DNA of 64,000 bases from Marimonas arenosa (GTDB taxonomy: Bacteria; Pseudomonadota; Alphaproteobacteria; Rhodobacterales; Rhodobacteraceae), in the NCBI RefSeq assembly GCF_030848945.1, contig NZ_JANHAX010000001.1, positions 1,157,103-1,221,102 of the forward strand, in the 5' to 3' direction. Position 1 is the stretch's first letter; each line of letters opens with the position of its first letter. This document shows, one piece after another, positions 1 to 9,561 of this stretch. The translations under genes were made by a program, and so were the position numbers. The notes beneath the pieces were generated by a model that worked only from the letters and a program-made list of their open reading frames with translations, ran no database searches and was not told the DNA's origin.

Positions 1-372
1 GGTGGTCATCGCCACCAAGAGCCGGTCGGGTCGCCCGAGATCGAGCACCAGAACCGCTAAGCCGCCGATCAGCAGCGCCATCGCCAGCACCGCGGACAGC
101 CGCGCAATCGGCTTGTAAGGCGCCTGCCCGAACACCGAGGCGATCGAGGCGGCATTGAGCGCCCCCGAGGCCGCGACGATCAGGAAGATCGCGAACACGT
201 GCGGCAAGCCCCAGACCACCTGGTTGGTCATGCCGGTGACGATATGGCCGTGATGCTCGGTATACAAAACCGACAACAGCGCCCCGCCGACAAACGCCGC
301 CAGCAGCAGCGCCGTCCCCCAGACCGCCGGGGTGGCCTTGATTTCGCGGTAGATCGTGCGTTCCATCGCCAT
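1..372 (-). CDS. dsrP: DsrP, NrfD-like membrane subunit of DsrMKJOP (5' part only)
   Basis: This is the N-terminal 124 codons of an integral membrane protein that continues past the left edge. Three hydrophobic segments are visible, including one around residues 15-35 and one around 50-75, as in NrfD/PsrC-type quinone-interacting subunits. DsrP is expected to exchange electrons between the quinone pool and the periplasmic subunits DsrJ and DsrO. The ATG at 372 follows a GGGGAGG ribosome site and lies 13 bases after the dsrO stop. A second in-frame ATG lies two codons in. The family call rests on hydropathy and on its place as last gene after dsrJ-dsrO. Confidence 0.9.
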   Translation of the reverse strand, partial: MAMERTIYREIKATPAVWGTALLLAAFVGGALLSVLYTEHHGHIVTGMTNQVVWGLPHVFAIFLIVAASGALNAASIASVFGQAPYKPIARLSAVLAMALLIGGLAVLVLDLGRPDRLLVAMTT

Positions 373-385
373 GTCTTGCCTCCCC

Positions 386-1189
386 TCAGCCCAGTTGCGC
401 GTAACGAACCCCGGGGTTCAGATCGAGATCCGGGCGCAGTGCCACCGACGGATACTCGGCCAGCCGCTTGGAAATTTCACTGTTGGGGTCCTTGAGGTCC
501 CCGAAGATGATCGCGCCATGGCCCTCCGCGGCGCAGGCCTCGACACAGGCGGGCGTGCCGCCGGCGTCGACGCGGTGCACGCACAGCGTGCAGCTTTCCA
601 CCGTGCCCTGGCCGCGCGGGTTGTGGCTTTTCTGGTTGATCACCGGCTCATGGATGAACGACCGCGCCTTGAATGGGCAGGCCATCATGCAATAGCGGCA
701 GCCGATGCAGACGTGCTTGTCGACCAGCACGATGCCGTCGGCCCGCTTCATGCTGGCGCCGGTCGGGCACACGTCGACGCAGGGCGGGTGCTCGCAATGC
801 TGGCACATCATCGGCATGGTCTCGGTGTGGCCGGTGGCCTTGTTCTTCAGCGTCACCTTGCGGATCCACTGGGCATCGGTCTCGGGGTGCTCGCCCTGGC
901 CCCAACCGTTCTCCTCGGAACAAGCCGACACGCAGGCGGTGCAGTCGTCCTGGCACTTGCTGACATCGATCAGCAGGCCCCAACGCTTGCCCGCATCCGC
1001 CGCCGCGGCTTCGGCGGGCGAGCCGCCAAAGGCCATCAGCGTGACACCCGGCGCCAGCGTCGCCGTCGCCACCGCCGCGCCCGAGCGCAGCAGGTCGCGG
1101 CGGGTCATCTCGGCCCTGTTCGCCTTTTTCGCCTGGGCGCGCTGCGCTGGCGGCTGTTTTGCATCTTTCGGCATCCGGAAGAATGTCAT
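386..1189 (-). CDS. dsrO: DsrO, Tat-exported four-cluster ferredoxin of DsrMKJOP
   Basis: This 267-residue protein has a twin-arginine leader (TRRDLLRSG near residue 30) followed by a hydrophobic stretch and an Ala-rich cleavage region. It then has four cysteine clusters typical of NrfC/DmsB-like ferredoxins: CQDDCTACVSAC, CQHCEHPPCVDVC, CIGCRYCMMAC and a final CTLC with CVEAC. It should sit in the periplasm and pass electrons between triheme DsrJ and membrane DsrP. The chosen ATG overlaps the dsrJ stop (ATGA). A second ATG five codons later (1174) is possible. Confidence 0.93.
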   Translation of the reverse strand: MTFFRMPKDAKQPPAQRAQAKKANRAEMTRRDLLRSGAAVATATLAPGVTLMAFGGSPAEAAAADAGKRWGLLIDVSKCQDDCTACVSACSEENGWGQGEHPETDAQWIRKVTLKNKATGHTETMPMMCQHCEHPPCVDVCPTGASMKRADGIVLVDKHVCIGCRYCMMACPFKARSFIHEPVINQKSHNPRGQGTVESCTLCVHRVDAGGTPACVEACAAEGHGAIIFGDLKDPNSEISKRLAEYPSVALRPDLDLNPGVRYAQLG

Positions 1190-1710
1190 TCGTCTGCCCC
1201 CGAAGTCGTCGTCGAAGTCATCATGGTCCTGCGCGCCGGACGCGCCAACCGCTCGAGATAGCCAGCCACGGCGCCCGCCCCGGCGTCGCCCTCGGGCGAG
1301 GTCATCAGGCCGGCGTGGCTGTCGCCGTTGATCGCGTGCTCGTCGACCCCGTCCGGAGTCGACCGATGGCACATGAAGCAGTCCACCTTGACGGCGGCAT
1401 AGTCGTGACACACCCTGCAGAAATGCTTTTCACTGGTGTAGGTCACCGGCATTCCGTGATCGTCTTTGACCGCGTGGCAGTCGAAACAGCCCTTGAGACT
1501 CGCTTCGATCTCACGATCGCCCATGCGCAGGGTCAGGTCACGGTCATGGCGCATCATTTCCATGTGGTTCTTGCGCCAGTATTCATTGCCCTCGGCATGG
1601 GGTTCCCCGGTCGCTTTGGGCACCGCAGGCAGGAGCGACGAACGCTCCTCGGCCTGGGCCACGCCCGCCAGCGACAGGATGAACGCCAGAAGAACGGCCA
1701 GTCGTGCCAT
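1186..1710 (-). CDS. dsrJ: DsrJ, periplasmic triheme cytochrome c of DsrMKJOP
   Basis: This 174-residue protein has an uncleaved or cleaved signal segment at residues 1-20 (MARLAVLLAF start) and three haem c motifs: CFDCH, CRVCH and CFMCH. The family is a triheme cytochrome in which one haem has an unusual His/Cys ligation. Here all six cysteines belong to haem motifs, and where I recall other DsrJ proteins carrying a cysteine before the MR..HM segment, this one reads GEPHAEG, with His38. The start lies 2 bases after the dsrL stop. The low-complexity Arg/Thr-rich C-terminus after the last haem is not a feature I recognise. Confidence 0.93.
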   Translation of the reverse strand: MARLAVLLAFILSLAGVAQAEERSSLLPAVPKATGEPHAEGNEYWRKNHMEMMRHDRDLTLRMGDREIEASLKGCFDCHAVKDDHGMPVTYTSEKHFCRVCHDYAAVKVDCFMCHRSTPDGVDEHAINGDSHAGLMTSPEGDAGAGAVAGYLERLARPARRTMMTSTTTSGADE

Positions 1711-1712
1711 GC

Positions 1713-3650
1713 TTACTCCCCCAGTCCCATCTTGATATAGCCGGTCGGACAGACATCCGCGCAGATATGGCAGCCGATACAGGCATTGTAATCGGTGTAG
1801 ACATAGCGCCCCACCGTGCGATCCGCCTTGGGCACCCGGTGCACCGCGTCCTGCGGGCAGAAGATCACGCAGTTGTCGCACTCGAAGCACATGCCGCAAC
1901 TCATGCAGCGTTCGCCTTCCTTCTGCGCCTGCGCTTCGCTCAGCCCGACGATCCGCTCTTCGAAATTGCCCAGAACGGCGTCGCCTTCGATGTGCACTTC
2001 CTCGCGCACCTCGCGTTTGACGAAATCGAAATGGCCCTTGTAAAGCTCGTCATGCGGGATGATCTGCGCCCGCGAGCGGTCTTCGTAGTTGTGGATCGCG
2101 TATTTCGCCGCGTTGGTGCCGCGCGACTGGGTGTGATCATAATCTTCCGGATCCTTACCGCGCTGGTGCAGTTCCTCCATCAGGTTGAAATGATGCACGT
2201 CGACCTTGGGCCGCTTCGAGATGTTGTGATCATCGAGATAATCGGTGATGATCTCGGCCCCGATCCGGCCATGGCCGATCGCGGTGGTCAGCAAATGCGG
2301 CTTGATGATGTCGCCGCCGGCGAAATGCTTGTCGCGGCCTTTGACCTGATAGGGGCCTTCGATATCGATGAAGCCGCGCTCGTTGGCAAAACCTTCCATG
2401 CCCTCGAAATCGCCCATCTGGCCGATGGCGGCGATGACAATGTCGCATTCGATCTCGAACTCGGTGCCCTCGATCGGTTCCGGGACCATGCCGTTCATCT
2501 TGCATTCGCACATCTTCAGCGCCCGCGCCCGGCCGTTTTCGTCCTTCAGCACCTCCAGCGGCATCACCCCGCCCTTGATGTCGATGCCTTCGCGCTTGGC
2601 GTCTTCGCGCTCGCGCTCGGCCGCGGTCATCTGCTCGACCGGGAACAGCGAGGTCAGCGTCGCCCTCATTCCCTCGCGCACCAGCGATCCGGCCACGTCA
2701 TGCGAGGTGAAATCGATCAGCGTGCCGTCGTTGCGCTCGGCCTTCACCGGCTCGCTGATATGGCCCAGGCGGCGTGCGACCGAGGCCACGTCGATCGAGG
2801 TGTCGCCACCGCCGACAACCACGACTTTCTGTGCCGTGCCAAGCACATAGCCCTCGTTGAACGCGTCCAGGAACTCGATGCCGTTGATGCAGTTCTCGGT
2901 GCCGTCCCAGCCCGGAATCGGCAGCGGACGGCCGTTTTGCGCGCCCATCGCCCAATAGATCGCGTCGAACGCCGCTTCCAGCTTCTCGACTGTGACATCG
3001 GTGCCGACCCGGGTGTTCAGATGCACGTCGACGCCCATCTCGATGATCCGGCCGATCTCCTTGTCCAGCATGTCGCGCGGCGTCCGGTAGCCCGGGATGC
3101 CATAACGCATCATCCCGCCCAGCTTGTCATGCGCCTCGAAGATCGACACGTCATGGCCGTCCAACCGCAGGTAATAGGCCGCCGACAGGCCGGCGGGCCC
3201 GCCGCCGATCACTGCCACCTTGCGCCCGGTCGCGGCGCCGGGCTTACCCATCTTGACGCCATTGGCATTGGCCCAGTCGCCGACATATTGCTCGACCGCG
3301 TTGATGCCGACATAGTCGTCGACCTCGTTGCGGTTGCAGCCTTGCTCGCACGGCGCCGGGCAGACCCGGCCCATGGTGGCCGGGAACGGGTTGGCCGAAA
3401 CCATCCGCTGGAAGGCATATTCCTGCCAGGCCATGCCTTCGACCGGGGGCTTGTCCATGCCACGGGCGATGGCGAGCCAGCCGCGGATCTCGTGACCCGA
3501 CGGGCACGACCCCTGGCAGGGCGGCGTCTTGTGCACGTAAGTCGGGCACTTGTAGGATGTGTCGGCGTTGAAGATCTTTTCTTCGAGATCCCAGTCCTCC
3601 GCGGTTTCGCCTTCCCGGAAACGGCGGAATGTATGGCCTTGATCACTCAT
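1713..3650 (-). CDS. dsrL: DsrL, second (downstream) copy; NADH-type iron-sulfur flavoprotein
   Basis: This 645-residue protein is of the GltD/NfnB-like type. It has an N-terminal cluster-binding region (CPTYVHKTPPCQGSC, then CPAPCEQGCNRNE), a classic FAD motif GGGPAG at residues 149-154, a nucleotide-binding motif GGGDTSID near 281, and a C-terminal di-cluster ferredoxin domain (CMSCGMCFECDNC, CIGCHICADVC). DsrL moves electrons between NAD(P)H and DsrAB in the cytoplasm. After the second Rossmann motif it reads TLTSLFPVEQM (residues 331-341), without the YRR arginines of NADPH-using relatives, so NAD(H) is the likelier partner. Start ATG 3650 aligns with the other copy; ATG 3668 is an alternative, and neither has a strong ribosome site. 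Confidence 0.93.
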   Translation of the reverse strand: MSDQGHTFRRFREGETAEDWDLEEKIFNADTSYKCPTYVHKTPPCQGSCPSGHEIRGWLAIARGMDKPPVEGMAWQEYAFQRMVSANPFPATMGRVCPAPCEQGCNRNEVDDYVGINAVEQYVGDWANANGVKMGKPGAATGRKVAVIGGGPAGLSAAYYLRLDGHDVSIFEAHDKLGGMMRYGIPGYRTPRDMLDKEIGRIIEMGVDVHLNTRVGTDVTVEKLEAAFDAIYWAMGAQNGRPLPIPGWDGTENCINGIEFLDAFNEGYVLGTAQKVVVVGGGDTSIDVASVARRLGHISEPVKAERNDGTLIDFTSHDVAGSLVREGMRATLTSLFPVEQMTAAEREREDAKREGIDIKGGVMPLEVLKDENGRARALKMCECKMNGMVPEPIEGTEFEIECDIVIAAIGQMGDFEGMEGFANERGFIDIEGPYQVKGRDKHFAGGDIIKPHLLTTAIGHGRIGAEIITDYLDDHNISKRPKVDVHHFNLMEELHQRGKDPEDYDHTQSRGTNAAKYAIHNYEDRSRAQIIPHDELYKGHFDFVKREVREEVHIEGDAVLGNFEERIVGLSEAQAQKEGERCMSCGMCFECDNCVIFCPQDAVHRVPKADRTVGRYVYTDYNACIGCHICADVCPTGYIKMGLGE

Positions 3651-3705
3651 GAGAATTTCGTCTTTCATTTCTCTTATTCGCTTTGGGAAGGCGCGAGGGC
3701 GAGGA

Positions 3706-5658
3706 TTACTCGCCCAGCCCCATCTTGATGTAACCGCTCGGACAGACATCGGCGCAGATGTGGCAGCCGATGCACTTGCCGTAATCGGTGTCCACGTAGC
3801 GCCCGGTCGTCCGGTCGGATTTCTTGACCCGGAACACGGCATCCTGCGGGCAATAGATCACGCAATTGTCGCATTCGAAGCACATGCCGCAGCTCATGCA
3901 GCGGTCGGCCTCTTCGCGGGCTTCCTCGGCATTCGGGCCCAGGATCCGCTCGCCGAAATGCCCCAGAACCGAGTCCGGCCCGATCTCGACTTCCTTGCGA
4001 TCGAACCGCGCCTCGTGTTTCCAGTGGCCCAGGAACAGCTCGTCGGCGGGCACGATCTGGTTGTAGGACCGGTCCTCGTAATTGTGCACCGCCCAGTTGG
4101 CGCTGTCGGTGCCGTCGGTCTGCACGTGCTGGTACTCGGCCGGCGCGTGACCGCTTTCCTTCAGCTTTTCCAGAAGGTTGAAGTGGTGCACGTTGACCTT
4201 GGGCAGCTTGCCCAGCGACTCGTGCTTCAGGTAATGGTCGATGGCTTCGGCGGCAATCGACGCCTGCCCCACCGCGGTGGTCAGCAGGTGCGGCTTGACG
4301 ATGTCGCCGGCGACAAAGATGTTTTCGCGGTCGGGCCACTGGAAATGGCCGGTGGCGTTGACCAGACCCCTGCCATTGTCGAGCTCTTCAAGCCCCTTCA
4401 GGTCGCCGGCCTGGCCGATGGCGGCGACGATCAGGTCGGCCTCGATCTCGTGCTCGCTGTTCTCGATGATTTCCATCTTCCCCGACGACCAGTCGGCCTT
4501 GGCCACCTTCAGGGCGCGGGCGCGGCCATCCTCGCCCAGCATCACCTCGACCGGCACCAGGCTGCCGTGGATTTCCACGCCCTCCTCGCGGACGTGCTTC
4601 ACCTCCATCTCGGTGGCGGGCATCTTCTCGACCGGGCGGCGATAGATCACCTTCACGTCGGCGCCGTCGCGCTTGGCCACGGTGGCGACGTCATGCGCGG
4701 TATGGCCCAGCACCACGTATTCCGGGCGGTCCTGTTCGTGGCTGTGGGTGATGTGGCCCAGACGGCGGGCCACGGCGGCCACGTCCATCGCGGTGTCGCC
4801 GCCGCCGATCACCAGCACTTTTTGCGACCCGTGTTGCAGGCGGCCGTCGTTGAACGCCTCCAGGAACGCCACGCCGGTGATGCAGTTCGCCGCCTCGCCC
4901 GCGCCGGGGATCGGGATCGGCGTGCCGCTCTGGGCGCCGATGCCGACGAACACGGCGTCGTAGTCCTTCTCGATCTGCTCGAGGCTGATATCCACCCCGA
5001 TCTTGACGCCGGTTTTGACCTCGACGCCCATGTCCAGCACCCGCTGGATCTCGCCGTCCAGCACGTCGCGCGGCGTCCGGTAGCCGGGGATGCCATAGCG
5101 CATCATCCCGCCCAGCTTGTCATGCGCTTCGAAGATGGTGCAGGCATGGCCCTTGCGGCGCAGCTGATAGGCCGCGGTCAGCGAGGCGATGCCGCCACCG
5201 ATCAGCGCCACCGACTTGCCGGTATCGGCGCCGGGCGCGCGCAGCTTCAGGCCGGTTTCCAGCGCGTGGTCGCCGATGAAATGCTCGACCGCGTTGATGC
5301 CGACATTCTGTTCGACCTCGTTGCGGTTGCAGCCATCCTGGCACGGCGCCGGGCAGACCCGGCCCATGATCGCCGGGAACGGGTTGGCGTCGGTCGAGCG
5401 CAGGAAGGCATAGTCCTTCCAGTCCATCTGCTCGCCGCTCTCCAGAACCGGCGGCTGCTCGATGCCGCGCACGATGTTCAGCCAGCCGCGGATGTCCTCG
5501 CCGGCCGGGCACGATCCCTGGCAGGGCGGCGTTCGGTGGATGTAGGTCGGGCACTTGTAGGACGTGTCCTGCTGGAAGATCTTCTCTTCCAGGTCCCAGT
5601 CGTCATGGTCTGCGCCGTCTTCATAGCGGCGGAACGTATGTGCCTTGTCACCATCCAT
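3706..5658 (-). CDS. dsrL: DsrL, first (upstream) copy; NADPH-type motif
   Basis: This 650-residue protein is similar to the downstream copy along its whole length, with the same N-terminal cluster region, two Rossmann domains and C-terminal two-cluster ferredoxin domain. Two differences stand out. The FAD motif is GGGIAS, so the third glycine is Ser159. The second nucleotide domain carries VIYRRPVEKMPA (residues 338-348), the arginine pair that in GltD and NfnB contacts the 2'-phosphate of NADPH. It starts 13 bases after dsrK with a GAGGGAGA ribosome site. Most dsr clusters I know of have a single dsrL, so this is a tandem duplication or an acquired second lineage. Confidence 0.92.
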   Translation of the reverse strand: MDGDKAHTFRRYEDGADHDDWDLEEKIFQQDTSYKCPTYIHRTPPCQGSCPAGEDIRGWLNIVRGIEQPPVLESGEQMDWKDYAFLRSTDANPFPAIMGRVCPAPCQDGCNRNEVEQNVGINAVEHFIGDHALETGLKLRAPGADTGKSVALIGGGIASLTAAYQLRRKGHACTIFEAHDKLGGMMRYGIPGYRTPRDVLDGEIQRVLDMGVEVKTGVKIGVDISLEQIEKDYDAVFVGIGAQSGTPIPIPGAGEAANCITGVAFLEAFNDGRLQHGSQKVLVIGGGDTAMDVAAVARRLGHITHSHEQDRPEYVVLGHTAHDVATVAKRDGADVKVIYRRPVEKMPATEMEVKHVREEGVEIHGSLVPVEVMLGEDGRARALKVAKADWSSGKMEIIENSEHEIEADLIVAAIGQAGDLKGLEELDNGRGLVNATGHFQWPDRENIFVAGDIVKPHLLTTAVGQASIAAEAIDHYLKHESLGKLPKVNVHHFNLLEKLKESGHAPAEYQHVQTDGTDSANWAVHNYEDRSYNQIVPADELFLGHWKHEARFDRKEVEIGPDSVLGHFGERILGPNAEEAREEADRCMSCGMCFECDNCVIYCPQDAVFRVKKSDRTTGRYVDTDYGKCIGCHICADVCPSGYIKMGLGE

Positions 5659-5671
5659 CTTTCTCTCTCCC

Positions 5672-7207
<1,536 letters not shown>

Positions 7208-7210
7208 CGC

Positions 7211-7933
7211 TCAGCTCTCCAGTTTCTTCGCCCAGGGGGCGATGTGGCGCACTTCGCGCGGGTTATCCACCTGGTTGCGGGACGGGCTGAAGAACACGCC
7301 CGGCGCATGCAGCAGTTTGGAAATCGGGAAGATGATCATCAGCGCCGCCACCGCGCCGAGATGCACCAGCAGGATCGGGTCGGTCGGCAGGGTCTCGATC
7401 CTGAGTCGCATCAGTCCCAGCATGAACGCCTTGACCTGGATGATGTCGGTGTGGACCACGAACCGCATCATCATGCCCGATCCGACGATCAGCACCAGCA
7501 GCGCCAGCATCAGGTGATCGCTGGGGTTCGAGATGTAGCGGATGCGTTCGACCAGAAAACGCCGCGCCCACAGGCCCAGCAGGCCGAAAAGCATGGCAAA
7601 GCTTGCATAGGTGCCGAACGGCTGCGCCAGGCTCACCCACCACGACACGTCCCACTGGAAATAGCGGATGTGCCGGATCAGAACCAGCCACATGCCCATG
7701 TGGAAGGCCCAGCCGAACAACCAGATCCACTTGTTCGACTTGAACAGGCTTTCGAAAAATATCACTTCGCGGAACATCCGCAGCACCACGCCCGTGCGCG
7801 TCGTCGGCGCCGGGGTCGTCGGAATCTTCAGCGGCGCCGGCGTGCGGGCGTATTTGCGGATTTTCATAGCCAGGCCTACGACCAGCAGAACGGTCGCGAC
7901 CCAGAATAGAATAGCGTATAGCGCAGAGATCAC
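7211..7933 (-). CDS. dsrM: DsrM, NarI-like cytochrome b of DsrMKJOP
   Basis: This 240-residue membrane protein has about five hydrophobic segments and histidines placed in transmembrane helices (for example FHMGMW, RHIRYF and VHLGAV), as expected for a di-haem b quinone-reactive subunit. It pairs with DsrK in the membrane. The start codon is GTG at 7933, supported by GGGAGGAG a few bases upstream; I see no in-frame ATG that would keep the first helix. It follows dsrC after a 98-base gap that contains a strong hairpin. Confidence 0.92.
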   Translation of the reverse strand: MISALYAILFWVATVLLVVGLAMKIRKYARTPAPLKIPTTPAPTTRTGVVLRMFREVIFFESLFKSNKWIWLFGWAFHMGMWLVLIRHIRYFQWDVSWWVSLAQPFGTYASFAMLFGLLGLWARRFLVERIRYISNPSDHLMLALLVLIVGSGMMMRFVVHTDIIQVKAFMLGLMRLRIETLPTDPILLVHLGAVAALMIIFPISKLLHAPGVFFSPSRNQVDNPREVRHIAPWAKKLES

Positions 7934-7987
7934 GCGGACTCCTCCCGTGGCTTTCGCGTAAGCTTCTGGTTTTAAATCTTTTTCCCG

Positions 7988-8013
7988 TCCGGCCGGGGAT
8001 CATCCCGGCCGGA
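7988..8013 (-). promoter_or_regulatory. Perfect 10-bp hairpin between dsrC and dsrM
   Basis: The arms TCCGGCCGGG and CCCGGCCGGA are exactly complementary around a 6-base loop. On the transcribed (minus) strand the stem is followed by A-rich rather than U-rich sequence, so it is not a canonical intrinsic terminator. It may stabilise the upstream dsrC messenger or attenuate reading into dsrMK. The structure is seen; the role is inferred. Confidence 0.6.
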
Positions 8014-8031
8014 ACAGATCGGGCGTCCGGA

Positions 8032-8367
8032 TTAGACGCAGCCCGTCGGCTTGGGCAGACCGGCGATCTTACAGGCTTGTTTGGCCGGGCCATAGGGGAA
8101 CAACTCGTACATGTACTTGTTGTTGCCCACGTCCGGACCCATCGATTTCTTGATCGCTTTGATCAGCACGCGCACGGCCGGGGCAATCTGGTACTCGTCA
8201 TAGTATTCCCGCAGGAAGTTCACGACGGCCCAGTGCTCGTCGGTCATCTGGATATTCTCGGCGTCGGCGATCACCTGAGCCAGATCTTTGGACCAGTCGG
8301 AAAGGTTGGTGATGTAGCCTTCTTCGTCATGCTCAACGGCGGTGCCGTTCACGTCATACGATGCCAT
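8032..8367 (-). CDS. dsrC: DsrC, sulfur-carrier partner of DsrAB
   Basis: This 111-residue protein has the flexible C-terminal arm CKIAGLPKPTGCV, whose two cysteines carry persulfide and form the trisulfide processed with DsrAB and DsrMK. The length and both cysteines match functional DsrC rather than TusE, which lacks the first cysteine. It is cytoplasmic, receives sulfur from DsrEFH and delivers it to DsrAB. It lies between dsrH and dsrM, as in known oxidative clusters. Confidence 0.97.
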   Translation of the reverse strand: MASYDVNGTAVEHDEEGYITNLSDWSKDLAQVIADAENIQMTDEHWAVVNFLREYYDEYQIAPAVRVLIKAIKKSMGPDVGNNKYMYELFPYGPAKQACKIAGLPKPTGCV

Positions 8368-8412
8368 TGTTTAGTTCTCCTCACATAAGTTGCCCGTCAA
8401 TGGGCTATTTCC

Positions 8413-8721
8413 TCAAAGCCAGGCTTGCGTCCGGTCGGTTTCGGCGACCAGATCGACAAAGCCATCATACCCTACTGCGCTGACGCCTTCCACAAGGCGT
8501 CCTGCGTCAAGGCCGCGCGCCTCCAGATCCTCGGTCAGCACGCAGATATTAAGCGAAGCGGCTTTCGCCGCAACGGCGTCCGACAGGCCCGTGCCCGCCA
8601 TACCGCCATAGACGCCATCCTCGATCATCAGGATCGCATCGCCGTCTTTCGCATGGTTGATGCAGCTCAGAAGAGTCTGCGTCATGAAGGGCGATTTGTT
8701 GACTGTGTGTAGCGTTGCCAT
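8413..8721 (-). CDS. dsrH: DsrH, sulfur relay subunit (TusB-like)
   Basis: This 102-residue protein keeps Cys20 in the segment LLSCIN, the conserved cysteine of DsrH in sulfur oxidisers. It forms a hexameric DsrEFH complex that passes sulfur to DsrC. The ATG at 8721 has GGGGGA six bases upstream; an upstream in-frame TTG is less likely. Gene order E-F-H-C supports the call. Confidence 0.95.
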   Translation of the reverse strand: MATLHTVNKSPFMTQTLLSCINHAKDGDAILMIEDGVYGGMAGTGLSDAVAAKAASLNICVLTEDLEARGLDAGRLVEGVSAVGYDGFVDLVAETDRTQAWL

Positions 8722-8734
8722 TCTCAATCCCCCT

Positions 8735-9142
8735 TCAGAAGCTCAGAACCACGTCCTGATCGGACATGATATCGACCATCTCGGCACGTGAAACGATACG
8801 GATCGAGGGCTTCTCTTCCCAGTCATCGTCTTCGTCTTCGTACATGATCTCCTGGAGATCGGCCTCGGACAGGCCACGCTCTTCCAGGCTCTCCTTCTCG
8901 ACATAGAGCTTGGTGACGTCATAGTCGCCCAGCGCCCGGAAGGTCGGCGAGAAGTTTTTCACGCCCAGCCCGTCGGTTTTCTGACCCTTGGTCAGCTGGA
9001 AAACGCCGTCATCGAGGAAGGCCAGCGAAACGTCCTGTTCGAACGCCGCACCGATCAGCACAACTTCCAGGCTTTCCAGCGCGTAAATCGTCCCGTACGG
9101 CGCCCTGCGGTTCACGTAGAGGAATTTCTTCGTATCAGACAT
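8735..9142 (-). CDS. dsrF: DsrF, sulfur relay subunit (TusC-like)
   Basis: This 135-residue DsrE/F-like protein begins at an ATG with a GGGGGAAG ribosome site 11 bases after dsrE. It has the alpha/beta core of the family (YVNRRAPYGT start, FLDDGVFQL in the middle) and an acidic segment near residue 105. DsrF is the structural partner of DsrE and DsrH and has no catalytic cysteine; none is present here. Confidence 0.94.
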   Translation of the reverse strand: MSDTKKFLYVNRRAPYGTIYALESLEVVLIGAAFEQDVSLAFLDDGVFQLTKGQKTDGLGVKNFSPTFRALGDYDVTKLYVEKESLEERGLSEADLQEIMYEDEDDDWEEKPSIRIVSRAEMVDIMSDQDVVLSF

Positions 9143-9153
9143 GATCTTCCCCC

Positions 9154-9546
9154 TTAGTCCCCGAAGGTCACCAGACGGTCGGTCTGGATCCCCATTTCGA
9201 TGAGTTGCCCAAGGCCGGAAATCCGGAACCCTTCGGCGATGTTGTTGGCGTCCTTGCCCTGGCGGCTGGCCTCGTTCTCGTCGAGGATGCCGCGGCGCTG
9301 GGCCGCGGCGATGCACACGACAAGGTCGACCCCGTGTTCCGCTGCAAGCGCCGTCCACTGTTTCTGGATATTGCGCTCGTCCTGCGGCGGAACACTCAGC
9401 CGGGTCGAGACATTCACGCCGTCGTGGTAAAAGAACACGCGCGGCACTTCATGCCCCTTGGCAATCGCGGATTTGACGAAGTTATAGGCCGTGTCCGCCG
9501 CTTCATGCGTATACGGCCCTTCGCTGATCAATACTCCAAATTTCAC
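9154..9546 (-). CDS. dsrE: DsrE, catalytic sulfurtransferase subunit (TusD-like)
   Basis: This 130-residue protein has Cys78 in the segment LVVCIAAAQRRG, the position of the sulfur-accepting cysteine in DsrE of purple sulfur bacteria. Together with DsrF and DsrH it relays sulfur to DsrC. It lies 15 bases downstream of dsrB and 11 bases upstream of dsrF, so the three relay genes form one block. Confidence 0.96.
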   Translation of the reverse strand: MKFGVLISEGPYTHEAADTAYNFVKSAIAKGHEVPRVFFYHDGVNVSTRLSVPPQDERNIQKQWTALAAEHGVDLVVCIAAAQRRGILDENEASRQGKDANNIAEGFRISGLGQLIEMGIQTDRLVTFGD

Positions 9547-9561
9547 TTTGATCTCCGCGAC

